Of a stretch of 64,000 bases of DNA, positions 54,004-63,210 are shown piece after piece. The notes under the pieces are model-generated. The model was not told where the DNA came from, searched no databases, and saw nothing but the letters and a program-made list of their open reading frames with translations. The stretch's first letter is position 1; each line of letters opens with the position of its first letter. The translations under genes were made by a program, and so were the position numbers. Origin of the DNA: Variovorax sp. KK3 (GTDB taxonomy: Bacteria; Pseudomonadota; Gammaproteobacteria; Burkholderiales; Burkholderiaceae_C); contig NZ_LYVO01000027.1 of NCBI RefSeq assembly GCF_001984055.1, forward strand, positions 17,582-81,581, written 5' to 3'.

Positions 54004-54121
54004 CGGCTCGATCCGGCGCTTGCACGGAAACAGCGGTGGGCCGGACGGCGGGCTGTATCTGCTGACCGATGGCGAGCGCGGGCGAGTGGTGCGGGTGGCG
54101 CGCCGCGACGCGGCGCACTGA
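54004..54121 (+). pseudogene. Remnant of a PQQ-type sugar dehydrogenase C-terminus
   Basis: Directly after the helicase stop, one frame reads [13 protein letters not shown] then PDGGLYLLTDGERGRVVRV and stops at 54121. This is the last beta-propeller blade motif of YliI/PQQ-dependent sugar dehydrogenases. No upstream part of such a gene exists here, and the fragment is too short to be functional. It suggests a deletion or recombination joined the helicase to the end of an old dehydrogenase gene. Confidence 0.5.
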
Positions 54122-54125
54122 TCGT

Positions 54126-55109
54126 TCAATCCGACGACAGCTCGCGCTGCAACGCGACTTCGCGCCAGCGTTGCCATTCGCGGGCGATGTGGGCCCCGAA
54201 GTCTTCGGGCGTGCCGTGGGCCAGCTCAATGCCACCGCGCGTCAGCGCGCCACGGGTCTCGGACTCGGCCAGCACGGCGCGGATGTCGGCGTGCAGGCGG
54301 GCTACGACGGCCTCGGACAATCCGGCCGGGCCGACCACGCCCCACCAGGCCGCGACGTCGAGTTCGTGCAGCCCCTGCTCCTGGAAGGTCGGCACTTGCG
54401 GCAGTCCCGGCAGACGTGCCGGCCCGGTCACGGCGAGCGCACGCACCCGGCCGCTGTCGATCAGCGCCAGCGGCGCCGGCAGGCTTTCGAGCATGCCCTG
54501 GATGTCCCCGGCCAACAGGCCCTGGTAGGCAGCCACGCGGTAGGGCACGTGCACCATGAAGACGCCTTCGTTGCGCTTCATGAGCTCGGTCGCCAGGTGG
54601 TGCTGCGTGCCCTGCCCCGGCGAGCCGTAGTTCAACTTGCCGGGCTCGCGCCTGGCCCAGGCGATGAACTCGGGCATGGTGGCCACGGGCGCATCCGCAC
54701 GCACGAGCCACACGTAGGCCGAGCGGGCTACTTCGGCCACCGGCGTGAAACTCTTGACCGGGTCGTAGGGTGGCTGCCGCATCACCGCGGGCGCCACCGA
54801 CAGGTTGGCGGCCACGCCGAAGAGCAGGGTCGACCCGTCCGGCTTGGCGCGCGCGACGCTGGCGGCCGCCAAGGTGCCGCTTGCGCCGACCTGGTTCTCG
54901 ACGACGACGGGTTGCGACCATCGCCGCGAGAGCCCCGTCGCGAGCAGCCGTGCCGCGGTGTCGGGTGCGCCACCGGCGCCGAAGCCGACGACGATCTTGA
55001 CCGGCCCGGCGGGAAACGGCGGCTCGCCGGAGGCCAGGCCATGCAGCCCGAACACCAGCCCCAGGCCCGTCCCCAGCGCGGTAAACCATCTGCATCCGAA
55101 TGCCTGCAT
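54126..55109 (-). CDS. Bug/TctC-family solute-binding protein
   Basis: A 327-residue binding protein. Its signal peptide (FTALGTGLGLVFGLHGLASG) is followed by PFPAGPVKIVVGFGAGGAPD and QPVVVENQVGASGTLAAASV. It is divergent from the MarR gene at 55243 by 133 bases and probably controlled by it. It ends 5 bases from the PQQ remnant and is convergent with it. Ligand unknown. Confidence 0.93.
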   Translation of the reverse strand: MQAFGCRWFTALGTGLGLVFGLHGLASGEPPFPAGPVKIVVGFGAGGAPDTAARLLATGLSRRWSQPVVVENQVGASGTLAAASVARAKPDGSTLLFGVAANLSVAPAVMRQPPYDPVKSFTPVAEVARSAYVWLVRADAPVATMPEFIAWARREPGKLNYGSPGQGTQHHLATELMKRNEGVFMVHVPYRVAAYQGLLAGDIQGMLESLPAPLALIDSGRVRALAVTGPARLPGLPQVPTFQEQGLHELDVAAWWGVVGPAGLSEAVVARLHADIRAVLAESETRGALTRGGIELAHGTPEDFGAHIAREWQRWREVALQRELSSD

Positions 55110-55242
55110 CGCCTTGCCCCCGCAGGAAGTTCGGAGCAGATTAGCGCCGGCACGCCGAGTTGTTCAAAACAATCGTGAACGGTCCAGCCCACGCCTCGCA
55201 AGGCCGCTCCCGACGCGATCCGTAGCGCGCGGAGGTTGATCC

Positions 55243-55755
55243 ATGAGCCTTTGGGACCCGCAGGTACACGACGACCTGCTGAACTACCAGCTGAAGCGCC
55301 TCGTCAATCTGGGCGGCGCGCCGGCCATCCGACTGTGCGAAGGCGGCTTCGGCATCTCGCGCAGCGAGTGGCGCCTGCTGGCCGCACTGGTGGAAGAAGG
55401 CCCGCGCTCGCCGTCGGACCTGGCGCGGCGATGCCATTTCGAACGGGCGCGGGTCTCGCGGCTGCTCGGCCTGCTGATCGAACAGAAGCTCGTGGAACGC
55501 GTGGCGCCCGATGGCAGTGCGGGCCGCCGCACGCAACTGTCGGCCACGGCCAAGGGGCGGGACGTCTATGAGAGGCTGTTCCCGCAGCTGGCGCAGATCA
55601 ACCGCCGCATCGTCCACACCTTGACCGAGGACGAGGCCGCGACGCTCGAAGGCCTGCTGGCGCGCGTCTTCGAGCAGGTGCTGCGCATTCACGACGAAGG
55701 CGACGGCATCGCGCAGCGGGCAGACCGGTGGCGTGGCGGGCGGCGCAGCGCCTGA
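55243..55755 (+). CDS. MarR-family transcriptional regulator
   Basis: A 170-residue MarR protein. Winged helix LLAALVEEGPRSPSDLARRC, recognition helix HFERARVSRLLGLLIEQ and wing RVAPDGSAGRRTQLSATAKG are clear, flanked by dimerisation helices. It is divergent from the Bug gene. MarR proteins usually repress until an aromatic ligand binds, in keeping with an aromatic-acid transporter target. Confidence 0.93.
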   Translation: MSLWDPQVHDDLLNYQLKRLVNLGGAPAIRLCEGGFGISRSEWRLLAALVEEGPRSPSDLARRCHFERARVSRLLGLLIEQKLVERVAPDGSAGRRTQLSATAKGRDVYERLFPQLAQINRRIVHTLTEDEAATLEGLLARVFEQVLRIHDEGDGIAQRADRWRGGRRSA

Positions 55756-55851
55756 AACTGGCACGACTGTCACAAACCGCCCGGGCCGCACGTCTAAGTG
55801 GTGAAGGGCATCGATGGCGATGCGCCCGCTTCATCAACCAAGGACATCGAC

Positions 55852-56607
55852 ATGAACGTGACTCTGATCGGCAGCGGCCTCATCGGCGGCAAACTCGCTT
55901 CCCTGCTGGAGGCCGCCGGCCACCGCGTGACCGTGGCATCGCCCTCGCGTGGCGTCAACGCGTTGACGGGCGAGGGGCTGGACAACGCCCTGGCCGGGGC
56001 CGACGTGCTGGTGGACGTGAGCAACTCGCCGTCGTTCGCGCCCGACGCCGTGCTGCAGTTCTTCCGCACCGCGACGGCCAAGCTGCTGGCCGCGGCCCGG
56101 GCCGCGGGCGTGCGGCACTACGTCGCGCTCTCGGTGGTGGGATCGGACCGCCTCCCCGACAACGGCTACCTGCGCGCCAAGCTCGCGCAGGAAGCGCTGA
56201 TCCGCGACGGCGGGGTGCCCTACACGATCGTTCGCGCCACGCAGTTCTTCGAGTTCCTCAAGGGCATCGCCGACTCCGCCGGTGAAGGCATGCGGGTCTC
56301 TTCCGCGCTGTTCCAGCCGATCGCCGCGGACGACGTCGCGCGCTTCCTGGCGCAAGTGGTGGAGCAGCCGCCGCGGCATGGCCTGGTCGAGGTGGGCGGG
56401 CCCGAGCGGCTGCCGATGCACGAGGCCGTGCAGCGCGCGCTCGACGCCGGCGGCGATCCGCGCCGTGCGGTGGGCGACCCGCAGGCAACCTACTTCGGCT
56501 CGGTGCTGGACGACCGGGCGCTCGTGGCAGCGGACGACGCGGCGATTGGCGCGATCACGCTCGAGCACTGGCTGGCTGAGGCGGCCGGCTCGCCCGCGCC
56601 GCGCTAG
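55852..56607 (+). CDS. NmrA-like/SDR-type NAD(P)-binding protein
   Basis: A 251-residue atypical SDR. The N-terminal Rossmann motif MNVTLIGSGLIGGKLASLL, the ALSVVGSDRLPDNGYLRAKL region and YTIVRATQFFEFLKGIAD match NmrA-like/SDR-a5 NAD(P)-binding proteins. The ATG at 55852 has AAGGAC upstream. It is convergent with the LivK-like gene at 56604, overlapping it by 4 bases at the stop. Role unknown, perhaps redox sensing or quinone reduction. Confidence 0.88.
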   Translation: MNVTLIGSGLIGGKLASLLEAAGHRVTVASPSRGVNALTGEGLDNALAGADVLVDVSNSPSFAPDAVLQFFRTATAKLLAAARAAGVRHYVALSVVGSDRLPDNGYLRAKLAQEALIRDGGVPYTIVRATQFFEFLKGIADSAGEGMRVSSALFQPIAADDVARFLAQVVEQPPRHGLVEVGGPERLPMHEAVQRALDAGGDPRRAVGDPQATYFGSVLDDRALVAADDAAIGAITLEHWLAEAAGSPAPR

Positions 56608-57761
56608 GGCACGAGCCGCCAGGCGCCTTTGTCGAGCCGGATCACCACCACCGAGGGCTGCTCCAGCCCATAGGCCTGGCCGGGGCGGAAGTTGTAGGTG
56701 CCGTTGGCACCGGCCAGCGCCTTGGTGTTGACGATCGCATCGCGCAAGGCGACGCGAAAGCCCGGCGTGCCGGGCTGCACCTTGGCATCGACCCGTGCGG
56801 CGGCGCTGGCGAACAGCAGCCACGCATCGAAGGTGTAGGCGGAGAAGGCATCCTCCGGCAGCGCGCCGTGCAGGCGCTTGTACGTGCTGCGAAACGCTTG
56901 CGCGGGCTCCCGGGCCGGATTGCCCGCCGGGAGCTCGTCCGCCACCATGACGGGCCCGCTGGGGACCATCAGCCCATCGGCCGCCGAGGCCGCGACCCGC
57001 ACGAAGTCGACGTTGATCAGGCCGTGCGAACCGTAGATCTGTCCCCGGTAGCCCCGGTCCTTCAGCGCGAGGTAGGGCAGTGCGCCGGGCGAACCGGAGT
57101 TGCCGGCAAACACGGCGTCCGGACGCGCCGCCATGATCTTCAGCACCTGGCCGGCCACCGACGCATCGGTGCGGCCGTAGCGCTCGTTGCCGACCACCTT
57201 GATGCCGGCCGCATCGGCGCTCTTGACCAGCGAGTCGTAGGCCAGGTCGCCCAGCGCGTCGGAGAAGCCGATGTAAGCCACGCTCTTCACGCCCGACTTC
57301 TTCATGCGCTCGACCACGGCGCTGACCATCACCGGGAAGGCCTGCGACACGGTGACGGTCCAGTCGCTGTCGGCCGGCGGTAGGTTGAAAGGCGTGGGCG
57401 AGATCAGCGGCACCTGCAACTCGCGCGCCACCGAAGCCATGGCGAGCGACCCGGGAACGCCCGAGGTCCCGATCAGCACGTCGACCTTGTCCTCGCCGAC
57501 CAGCTTGCGCGCGTTGCGCGCGGCCGTGGTCGGGTCGGAGGCGTCGTCCAGCACGATCAGCTGCACCTTGCGCCCGGCCACCTCGGGCTGGTGCGCCAGC
57601 GCGGCGCGAATGCCCTTCTCGTAGGGAATGCCCAGCGCCGAGAGCGGGCCGGACAGCGAACTGCTCACGCCCACCTTGAGGTCGGCCGCGTGAGCGCAGG
57701 TGAAGAAGAGCGTCGCCGCGAGCAGGCCCGCCCAGCGCAGCATCGGTTTGCCGGTGATCAT
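56604..57761 (-). CDS. LivK-like ABC transporter substrate-binding protein (second copy)
   Basis: A 385-residue periplasmic protein of the branched-chain amino acid/aromatic acid type. The signal peptide LRWAGLLAATLFFTCAHAAD is followed by LKVGVSSSLSGPLSALGIPY and LIVLDDASDPTTAARNARKL. It is clearly similar along its length to the protein at 60890-62056. AAGG lies before the ATG at 57761. It is the last of five genes transcribed from the promoter near 62056. There is no permease or ATPase in the window. Confidence 0.92.
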   Translation of the reverse strand: MITGKPMLRWAGLLAATLFFTCAHAADLKVGVSSSLSGPLSALGIPYEKGIRAALAHQPEVAGRKVQLIVLDDASDPTTAARNARKLVGEDKVDVLIGTSGVPGSLAMASVARELQVPLISPTPFNLPPADSDWTVTVSQAFPVMVSAVVERMKKSGVKSVAYIGFSDALGDLAYDSLVKSADAAGIKVVGNERYGRTDASVAGQVLKIMAARPDAVFAGNSGSPGALPYLALKDRGYRGQIYGSHGLINVDFVRVAASAADGLMVPSGPVMVADELPAGNPAREPAQAFRSTYKRLHGALPEDAFSAYTFDAWLLFASAAARVDAKVQPGTPGFRVALRDAIVNTKALAGANGTYNFRPGQAYGLEQPSVVVIRLDKGAWRLVP

Positions 57762-57765
57762 TCGT

Positions 57766-58083
57766 TCAGCCTTCCGTGGGTTTGGTCCAGGTCTTCTCGC
57801 GCACGAGTTCCGCGATCTGGATCGTGTAGCTCAGGAAGAGCTCGTTCTTGCCGATCGGAATCGAGCGCCGGTGTTCGGCGTCGCGCATCCAGCCGCGCAG
57901 GGCTTCGGCATCGCGCCAGTACGACAGCGAGATCACCTTGCCTTCGTTGTCGCGGCTCAGGAAGGTCTCTTTGGAGACGAAGCCGTCGATCTTGGCGGCG
58001 GCCACCAGCAGCTCGGCCACCATCTCGCGGTTGCGCTGCTCCATGCCCGGGATGACCTTGAATTCGATGATGCAGATCAGCAT
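57766..58083 (-). CDS. ABM-family (antibiotic biosynthesis monooxygenase-like) protein
   Basis: A 105-residue ferredoxin-like protein. MLICIIEFKVIPGMEQRNRE, VAAAKIDGFVSKETFLSRD and KVISLSYWRDAEALRGW match the ABM domain, in which the Trp-containing sheet binds a hydrophobic substrate. Relatives are monooxygenases or small isomerases. It lies 4 bases from the LivK-like gene and 19 from the ligase, inside the operon. Confidence 0.9.
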   Translation of the reverse strand: MLICIIEFKVIPGMEQRNREMVAELLVAAAKIDGFVSKETFLSRDNEGKVISLSYWRDAEALRGWMRDAEHRRSIPIGKNELFLSYTIQIAELVREKTWTKPTEG

Positions 58084-58102
58084 GGGGGTGTCTCCTTTGC
58101 GG

Positions 58103-59650
58103 TCACGCGGGTGAACGCTCTGCCGCCAGGGCGGCCAGCGCCTTCCTGTCGACCTTGTTGATGGGTGTCTTCGGCAGCGCGGGCAGCCGGGCGTAGCGGG
58201 TCGGGCGCTTGTAGCGCGTCAGCCGTTCGGCGCAATGCAGCGCCAGCGCCGCATCGTCGACGGCGTCTTCCATGCCGGGCCGCGGCACGACGAAGGCCAT
58301 CAGCACTTCGCCGCGGTAGCCGTCTGGCGTGCCGACCACGGCTGCCTCGTGGACGGCCGGATGCTCCAGCAGCACTTCCTCGATCTCGCGCGGGTAGACG
58401 TTGTAGCCGCCGACGATGACCAGATCCTTCTTGCGCCCGCGGATGAAGAGATAGCCGTCGTCGTCGATCTCGCCCAGGTCGCCGGTGTAGAGCCAACCGT
58501 CGCGCAGGGCCTCGGCCGTCTCGGCCGGCAACTGTCGGTAGCCCTGCATGAGCTGAGGCCCCCGTGCCCGCACTTCGCCGCATTCGCCGGGGCTGAGTCG
58601 TCGCTGGCCCGTTTCCACGTCGACGATGTCGATCTGCGTCTGCGGCAGCGGCAGCCCGACCGAGCCCGCCTTGACCGCGTGGCCCGGGCCGTTGAAGCTG
58701 AGCACCGGGCCGGCCTCGGTCTGGCCGTAGCCCTCGTAGATGGCGGCCTTCACCGTGTCCTCCCAGCGCCGCAGCACGGCCACCGGCAAAGCAGACGCGC
58801 CCGAGTAGCACATGCGCAGCGACGACCAGTCGGTGCGTTCGAAGCGCGGATGCGCCATGAGCGCGACGTAGATCGAGGGGCTGCCCGGGAAGAGGGTGAT
58901 GCGATGGGCCTCGATGGCATCGAACAGTTCGTCGCGGCGAAACGCGGGCAGTATGACCAGGGTGCCCGCGCAACGCGCCGCGAGGTAAAGGCCCATCGCC
59001 ATGCCGTACGAATGGAAGAGCGGCATCGCGCAGAGGACGCGCTCGCTGGCCATGCGTGTGGGAAGAAGCGCTTCCCGTTGCTCGACGTTGGTGCGCAGCG
59101 CGGCGTGCGTGAGGTTCACTCCCTTGGGCCTGCCGGAGGTGCCGCCCGTGTACTGGAGGATGCCCAACGTTGATGCATCGAGACGCGGCAGCGCACCGAT
59201 CGCCGGGGCGGCCTGCGCGCCAGTCTTCGGGGCGCCAGTATCCATCCACACCACGGGCAGGTTCAAGGAAGCGGCCAGGGGCTCCAGCAGCTCGCGCAGG
59301 CCGGTGTCGGCGATCAGCGCATCGCAGTCGGCATCCTGCAGCTGGTAGTGCAGCTCGCGCGCGGTGTACTCGGGGTTCATCGGCAGCAGCTGCGCGCCCG
59401 AGGCCAGCACGCCGAAATGGGCGATGCAGGCACCGATGCCACTTCGCATGACGATCGCCACGCGGGCCAGTGGAGCGCCTTCGCGCAATCGGCCGGCGAG
59501 CGCGACGACGGCGTTGCCGTAGGCGGCGTAGTCGAGCGTTTCGCCGTGGCAGACGAGCGCGGGCTGCTGCGGCCACTGCGCGGCGGCTTGCAGCAGCAGC
59601 TCGACCACGGTGCCGCGGCAGCGGTCGATGAACCTGTCAAGCTCGCTCAT
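58103..59650 (-). CDS. Acyl-/aryl-CoA ligase (AMP-binding)
   Basis: A 515-residue adenylate-forming enzyme. P-loop YTGGTSGRPKGVNLTHAAL, GYGQTEAGPVLSF, YTGDLGEIDDDGYLFI and the C-terminal GRKKDLVIVGGYNVYPREIE with catalytic Lys in LPKTPINKVDRK are intact. It activates a carboxylic acid as the CoA thioester. The start at 59650 (MSELDRFID) has GAAGGTG upstream. Its place between the thiolase-type protein and the ABM protein argues for an organic acid imported by the LivK-like proteins. Confidence 0.93.
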   Translation of the reverse strand: MSELDRFIDRCRGTVVELLLQAAAQWPQQPALVCHGETLDYAAYGNAVVALAGRLREGAPLARVAIVMRSGIGACIAHFGVLASGAQLLPMNPEYTARELHYQLQDADCDALIADTGLRELLEPLAASLNLPVVWMDTGAPKTGAQAAPAIGALPRLDASTLGILQYTGGTSGRPKGVNLTHAALRTNVEQREALLPTRMASERVLCAMPLFHSYGMAMGLYLAARCAGTLVILPAFRRDELFDAIEAHRITLFPGSPSIYVALMAHPRFERTDWSSLRMCYSGASALPVAVLRRWEDTVKAAIYEGYGQTEAGPVLSFNGPGHAVKAGSVGLPLPQTQIDIVDVETGQRRLSPGECGEVRARGPQLMQGYRQLPAETAEALRDGWLYTGDLGEIDDDGYLFIRGRKKDLVIVGGYNVYPREIEEVLLEHPAVHEAAVVGTPDGYRGEVLMAFVVPRPGMEDAVDDAALALHCAERLTRYKRPTRYARLPALPKTPINKVDRKALAALAAERSPA

Positions 59651-59684
59651 AACAGCACCTTCGCCTTGGGAGCGGCCCGGCGGC

Positions 59685-60893
59685 TCATGCTGCAGCGTCC
59701 CCCACACGCAGCACCAGCGCCATGGCCGTGTCACCCGCGGCGCAACCCGTGAACAGGCCCAGCCCACCGCCGCGCATCTCGAGGGCTTCGATGAGTTCGA
59801 TGATGGCGCGCAGGCCGGTCGGCGCCTGCGGGTGGCCCCAGACCAGGGAGCAACCGAAGCTGTTCATACGGTCGAGCGGCAGGCCGGTCTCGCGTGCCAG
59901 CACGATGTCGTTGACGGCGAAGGGGTTGTGCGTGGTCACCGCGTGCAGTTGCTCGAAGCGCAAGCCGGCGCGCTCCATGGCCTGACGCGCGGCCGGCACC
60001 GGTGCATAAGGCATATGCATGGCCTCGGTGCGCGCCTGCCCGGTGGAGAGAATCTCGATCTGCACGTCGGGCCGCGCGCTGAGCTGCCGCGCGCGCTCGC
60101 GGGTGGCGACCAGCATGCCCGCGTTGCCGTCCGCCGGGTGGGTCTGGGCGCCATAGGTCACGGTGCCGTCGGGCATCACGGGCTTCAGCTTCGACAGGCC
60201 CTCGCGCGTGGTGGCGTGAATGCCTTCGTCGCCCGACAGCGTCGCGATCGATTTCTTGAAGCGCGCATCGGGCACCTCGAACGGAAGCTGCATGTAGCGG
60301 CGGTGGAAGGCGTGGTCGTTCGCGAGCGCGGCGGCGTACTGCTCGTAGCGCAGCAGCACCGCTTCGTGCTGCTCGTCGAGCGAGATGTTGAAGCGCGCGG
60401 CCACGGCTTCCGCCGTGTACAGCATGGACTTCGAGGTCCACGGGTCGCGCTCGAAGGAGTCCGTGACCCAGCTCTCGTGCAGGCCGGTGCCGCCGACGCC
60501 GCGCGGATCGGGGTAATAGAGCTGCGGCCCGTTCGACACGCGATCTGCCGTGAGCACCAACCCGCAATCGAAAGCGCCGCCGGCGACCTCGTGCATGGCC
60601 GTCGCCACGCAGCGTGCGGAGGTGGCGCAGGCCTGCGAAAGGGTCGGCCCCGCCAATGTCGGCATGCCGGCCAGCGCGGCGACCCACGGCAAGCCGTAGA
60701 AAGCGCCGCGCTGCGGCACCGTCGTACCGAGCACACCGAAGTCGACGAGTCCGGTGTCGATGTTCTTCGCCGCCAGCGTCCTGCGCGCGAGCCAGGCGCA
60801 GAACTCCAGGCTGTGCAGGTGCGACAGGCTGCCCTGCCAGCGCGCGAACGGAGACGACCAGTAGGCGCCGTAGGGAATGAAGACGCCCGTCAT
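59685..60893 (-). CDS. Thiolase-family protein (SCP-x/lipid-transfer type)
   Basis: A 402-residue thiolase-superfamily protein. The nucleophile segment TLSQACATSARCVATAMHEV carries the Cys, THNPFAVND holds the His, and the C-terminal NSFGCSLVWGHPQAPTGLR is the second cysteine motif. These fit a catalytically competent acetyl-CoA acetyltransferase or SCP-x type enzyme, cleaving a 3-ketoacyl-CoA. It overlaps the LivK-like gene upstream by 4 bases and is followed by the ligase. Confidence 0.9.
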   Translation of the reverse strand: MTGVFIPYGAYWSSPFARWQGSLSHLHSLEFCAWLARRTLAAKNIDTGLVDFGVLGTTVPQRGAFYGLPWVAALAGMPTLAGPTLSQACATSARCVATAMHEVAGGAFDCGLVLTADRVSNGPQLYYPDPRGVGGTGLHESWVTDSFERDPWTSKSMLYTAEAVAARFNISLDEQHEAVLLRYEQYAAALANDHAFHRRYMQLPFEVPDARFKKSIATLSGDEGIHATTREGLSKLKPVMPDGTVTYGAQTHPADGNAGMLVATRERARQLSARPDVQIEILSTGQARTEAMHMPYAPVPAARQAMERAGLRFEQLHAVTTHNPFAVNDIVLARETGLPLDRMNSFGCSLVWGHPQAPTGLRAIIELIEALEMRGGGLGLFTGCAAGDTAMALVLRVGDAAA

Positions 60894-62056
60894 CGCTCGG
60901 CTCGCCAGCTGCCGCCCTGGGCACGCACCATCACGCGGGCGCGGCTGTCGAGTCCGTTGTGGTCGGACGCGGTGATGCGGTAGATGCCGTTGCTGCCGAC
61001 CAGGCCCGAGGTCTGCGTTTCGAGTGCATCGCGCAGCGCCACGCGAAACTCGGGCGTGCCGGGCTTGGCCTTGGCCAGCGCACCGGCCGCCGCCTTGTCG
61101 AGCAGCAGGTAGGCGTCGTAGGCCCAGGTGGCGAAGGCGTTCACAGGCCCGGGCCGCTCGAGCCTGCCGTACAGCGCCGCGAACTTGAGCGACACCGCCT
61201 TGACCGGGTCGCCGTCCGGCAAGTCCTTGTAGACCACCACGGGCCCGATGGGCGCCAGCGCGCCATCGATGCGCGGGCCGCCCACGCGCAGGAAGTCGTC
61301 GTTGACGACGCCGTGCGTGTGATAGATCGGCCCCTTGTAGCCGCGCTCGACCAGCGTCAGGTGCGGCAAGGCGGCCGGGGTGCCGGTGGCGCCGACCAGC
61401 ACGGCATCGGGCTTGAGCGCCACGGTCTTCAGCACCTGCGGCATGACAGAGGTGTCGGTGCGCGCGAAGCGTTCGTCGTTGAGCACCTTGATGCCGTACT
61501 TGCCGCTCAGCGAGGTGAGGCTGCGGTAGACCTGGTCGCCCCAGGGCTGCGAATAGCCGATGTAGCCCACCGTCTTGATGTTGTTCTTCTGCATGTGCTC
61601 CAGCACGCCGCCGATCATCAGGTCGGCCGACTGCGGCACCACGAAGACCCACGGGTGCTGGTTGGCTGGCACGTCCATCGGCGCGAGCGACACGTGCGGC
61701 GTGCGGCTTTCCAGCGCGACGTCGGCCAGCACCAGCGAACTCGGTGTGTTGGACGAACCCACGAGCACGTCGACCCGGTCGGACAGCACCAGCTTGCGCG
61801 CGTTCTTCACCGCCAGCGACGGGTCGGTCGCGTCGTCGAGGATCGTGTAGCGCACCGGCTCGCCGGCCAGCTTGTCGGGCAGCAGCGTGATCATGTCGCG
61901 CTCGGGGCCGCCTTGCGACGATGCGGCGCCGGTGGTGCTGAGCACCACGCCGACGTGGATCTCGGCCCATGCGCTGGTGGTGCTGACCATGCAGGCGGCC
62001 GCCGAGGCAATGGCGCACAGCAACGGGAGCCGGCGGAGGATTCGGGATGCGGTCAA
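60890..62056 (-). CDS. LivK-like ABC transporter substrate-binding protein (first copy)
   Basis: A 388-residue periplasmic protein, first gene of the operon. A TTG at 62056 is proposed as the start because GGAG lies 6 bases before it and it yields a good signal peptide (RILRRLPLLCAIASAAACM, ending SAWA). An ATG at 62119 is in frame but lacks such a site. The mature part EIHVGVVLSTTGAASSQGG and the RYTILDDATDPSLAVKNARK region match LivK. It is divergent from the LysR at 62176 and is paralogous to 56604-57761. Confidence 0.9.
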   Translation of the reverse strand: MTASRILRRLPLLCAIASAAACMVSTTSAWAEIHVGVVLSTTGAASSQGGPERDMITLLPDKLAGEPVRYTILDDATDPSLAVKNARKLVLSDRVDVLVGSSNTPSSLVLADVALESRTPHVSLAPMDVPANQHPWVFVVPQSADLMIGGVLEHMQKNNIKTVGYIGYSQPWGDQVYRSLTSLSGKYGIKVLNDERFARTDTSVMPQVLKTVALKPDAVLVGATGTPAALPHLTLVERGYKGPIYHTHGVVNDDFLRVGGPRIDGALAPIGPVVVYKDLPDGDPVKAVSLKFAALYGRLERPGPVNAFATWAYDAYLLLDKAAAGALAKAKPGTPEFRVALRDALETQTSGLVGSNGIYRITASDHNGLDSRARVMVRAQGGSWRAER

Positions 62057-62175
62057 GGCGAGCTCCGAGGAAGTGATCGCTGCAGGATAGGACGCAGCCC
62101 TGCGCCGCGGCCGCGGCATCCGAAAAATTGATATGCGTATAACCGGAAGCCGACGCCGGGCCCGATGGCGAAGCC

Positions 62176-63171
62176 GTGCCAGATAATTTCGCGATGCCCC
62201 TCGCACCGGATTCGAACGACAAGGCGGACATCCTGCCGCCGCCCGGCGCGCTGTTCGGCCGCCTGCGCATGCGGCACCTGGTCGCGATCGAGATGCTGGC
62301 GGAGCACAAGAACATCCGGCAGGCCTCGCAGGCGCTGTTCCTGTCGCAGCCGGCGGCGAGCAAGCTGCTGCAGGAAATCGAGTCGATCTTCGAGGCGCGG
62401 CTTTTCGAACGCACCGCACACGGCATCGAGATCACGCCGCAGGGCGAGGTGCTGCTGCACTGGGCCCGCAAGGCCATGGGCGACATGGATGCCGCGCGCT
62501 CCGAGATCGGCGCGCTGCGCGACGGATGGGAAGGCCGCGTGCGGGTCGGCGTGTTCCCGGTCGCGGCCTCGGTGCTGGTGCCGGATGCGGTGGCGCTGTT
62601 GCGCAAGCTGCGGCCCGGCATCCACGTGGAGCTGCAGGAGGGCCTGGAAACGACCTTGCTGCCGCAACTCGAGAAGGGCAGGATCGACTGCGTCATCGGC
62701 CGCGCCACGCCCCAGGGCGGCGCGCGCGGCCTGCTGCACGAGACCTTGTACGAGGAGCCGACCGTCGTCGTCTGCGCGGTCGACCACCCGCTGCTCGACG
62801 CCGCCGGCTGGACGCACACCGACATCGACCGCTACGACTGGATCCTGCCGGCGCGAACGGGCCAGCTGTATGCGCTGGTGGCCAGCGGCCTGGCCGCGCG
62901 CCGGGCCGCGCCGCCGCGCGTGGCGGTGGAGACTTCGTCGATCCTCACGCTGGTGGAGATCCTTCGGCAGTCGCAGCTGTTATCCGCCATCGCGAGCGGC
63001 GTGGCACGGCGCTTCGTCGAGATCGGACTGCTGAAGACATTGGACCTGCCGCTGTCCGCATCGCTGCACCCGGTGGCGATCATCACCAACCACACGGCAT
63101 CGGTGCATCCGGCGCTGTCGATGTTTCTGGAGGCGGTGCGGCAGGTGTGTGCGCGGCGGGCCGCGTCTTAG
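62176..63171 (+). CDS. LysR-family regulator (PcaQ/GbpR-like)
   Basis: A 331-residue LysR protein. An N-terminal extension precedes the winged helix (LRMRHLVAIEMLAEHKNIRQ, then ALFLSQPAASKLLQEIES), with the effector domain running to FLEAVRQVC. It is divergent from the five-gene LivK/thiolase/ligase operon by about 120 bases and is its likely activator. The start is GTG 62176 or ATG 62194; neither has a strong ribosome-binding site. The spacer contains ATATGCGTAT at 62131-62140, a near-palindrome. Confidence 0.92.
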   Translation: MPDNFAMPLAPDSNDKADILPPPGALFGRLRMRHLVAIEMLAEHKNIRQASQALFLSQPAASKLLQEIESIFEARLFERTAHGIEITPQGEVLLHWARKAMGDMDAARSEIGALRDGWEGRVRVGVFPVAASVLVPDAVALLRKLRPGIHVELQEGLETTLLPQLEKGRIDCVIGRATPQGGARGLLHETLYEEPTVVVCAVDHPLLDAAGWTHTDIDRYDWILPARTGQLYALVASGLAARRAAPPRVAVETSSILTLVEILRQSQLLSAIASGVARRFVEIGLLKTLDLPLSASLHPVAIITNHTASVHPALSMFLEAVRQVCARRAAS

Positions 63172-63210
63172 GGCTGCGCCGCGCCGACACGATGCCGCAG
63201 CGACCGCTGC

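Noticed and set aside
59685..62825. A 1046-codon frame apparently fusing the thiolase to an N-terminal extension
   Set aside because: Everything upstream of 60893 is out of frame with the LivK-like gene and overlaps the LysR gene. The thiolase starts at 60893 with an ATGA overlap.
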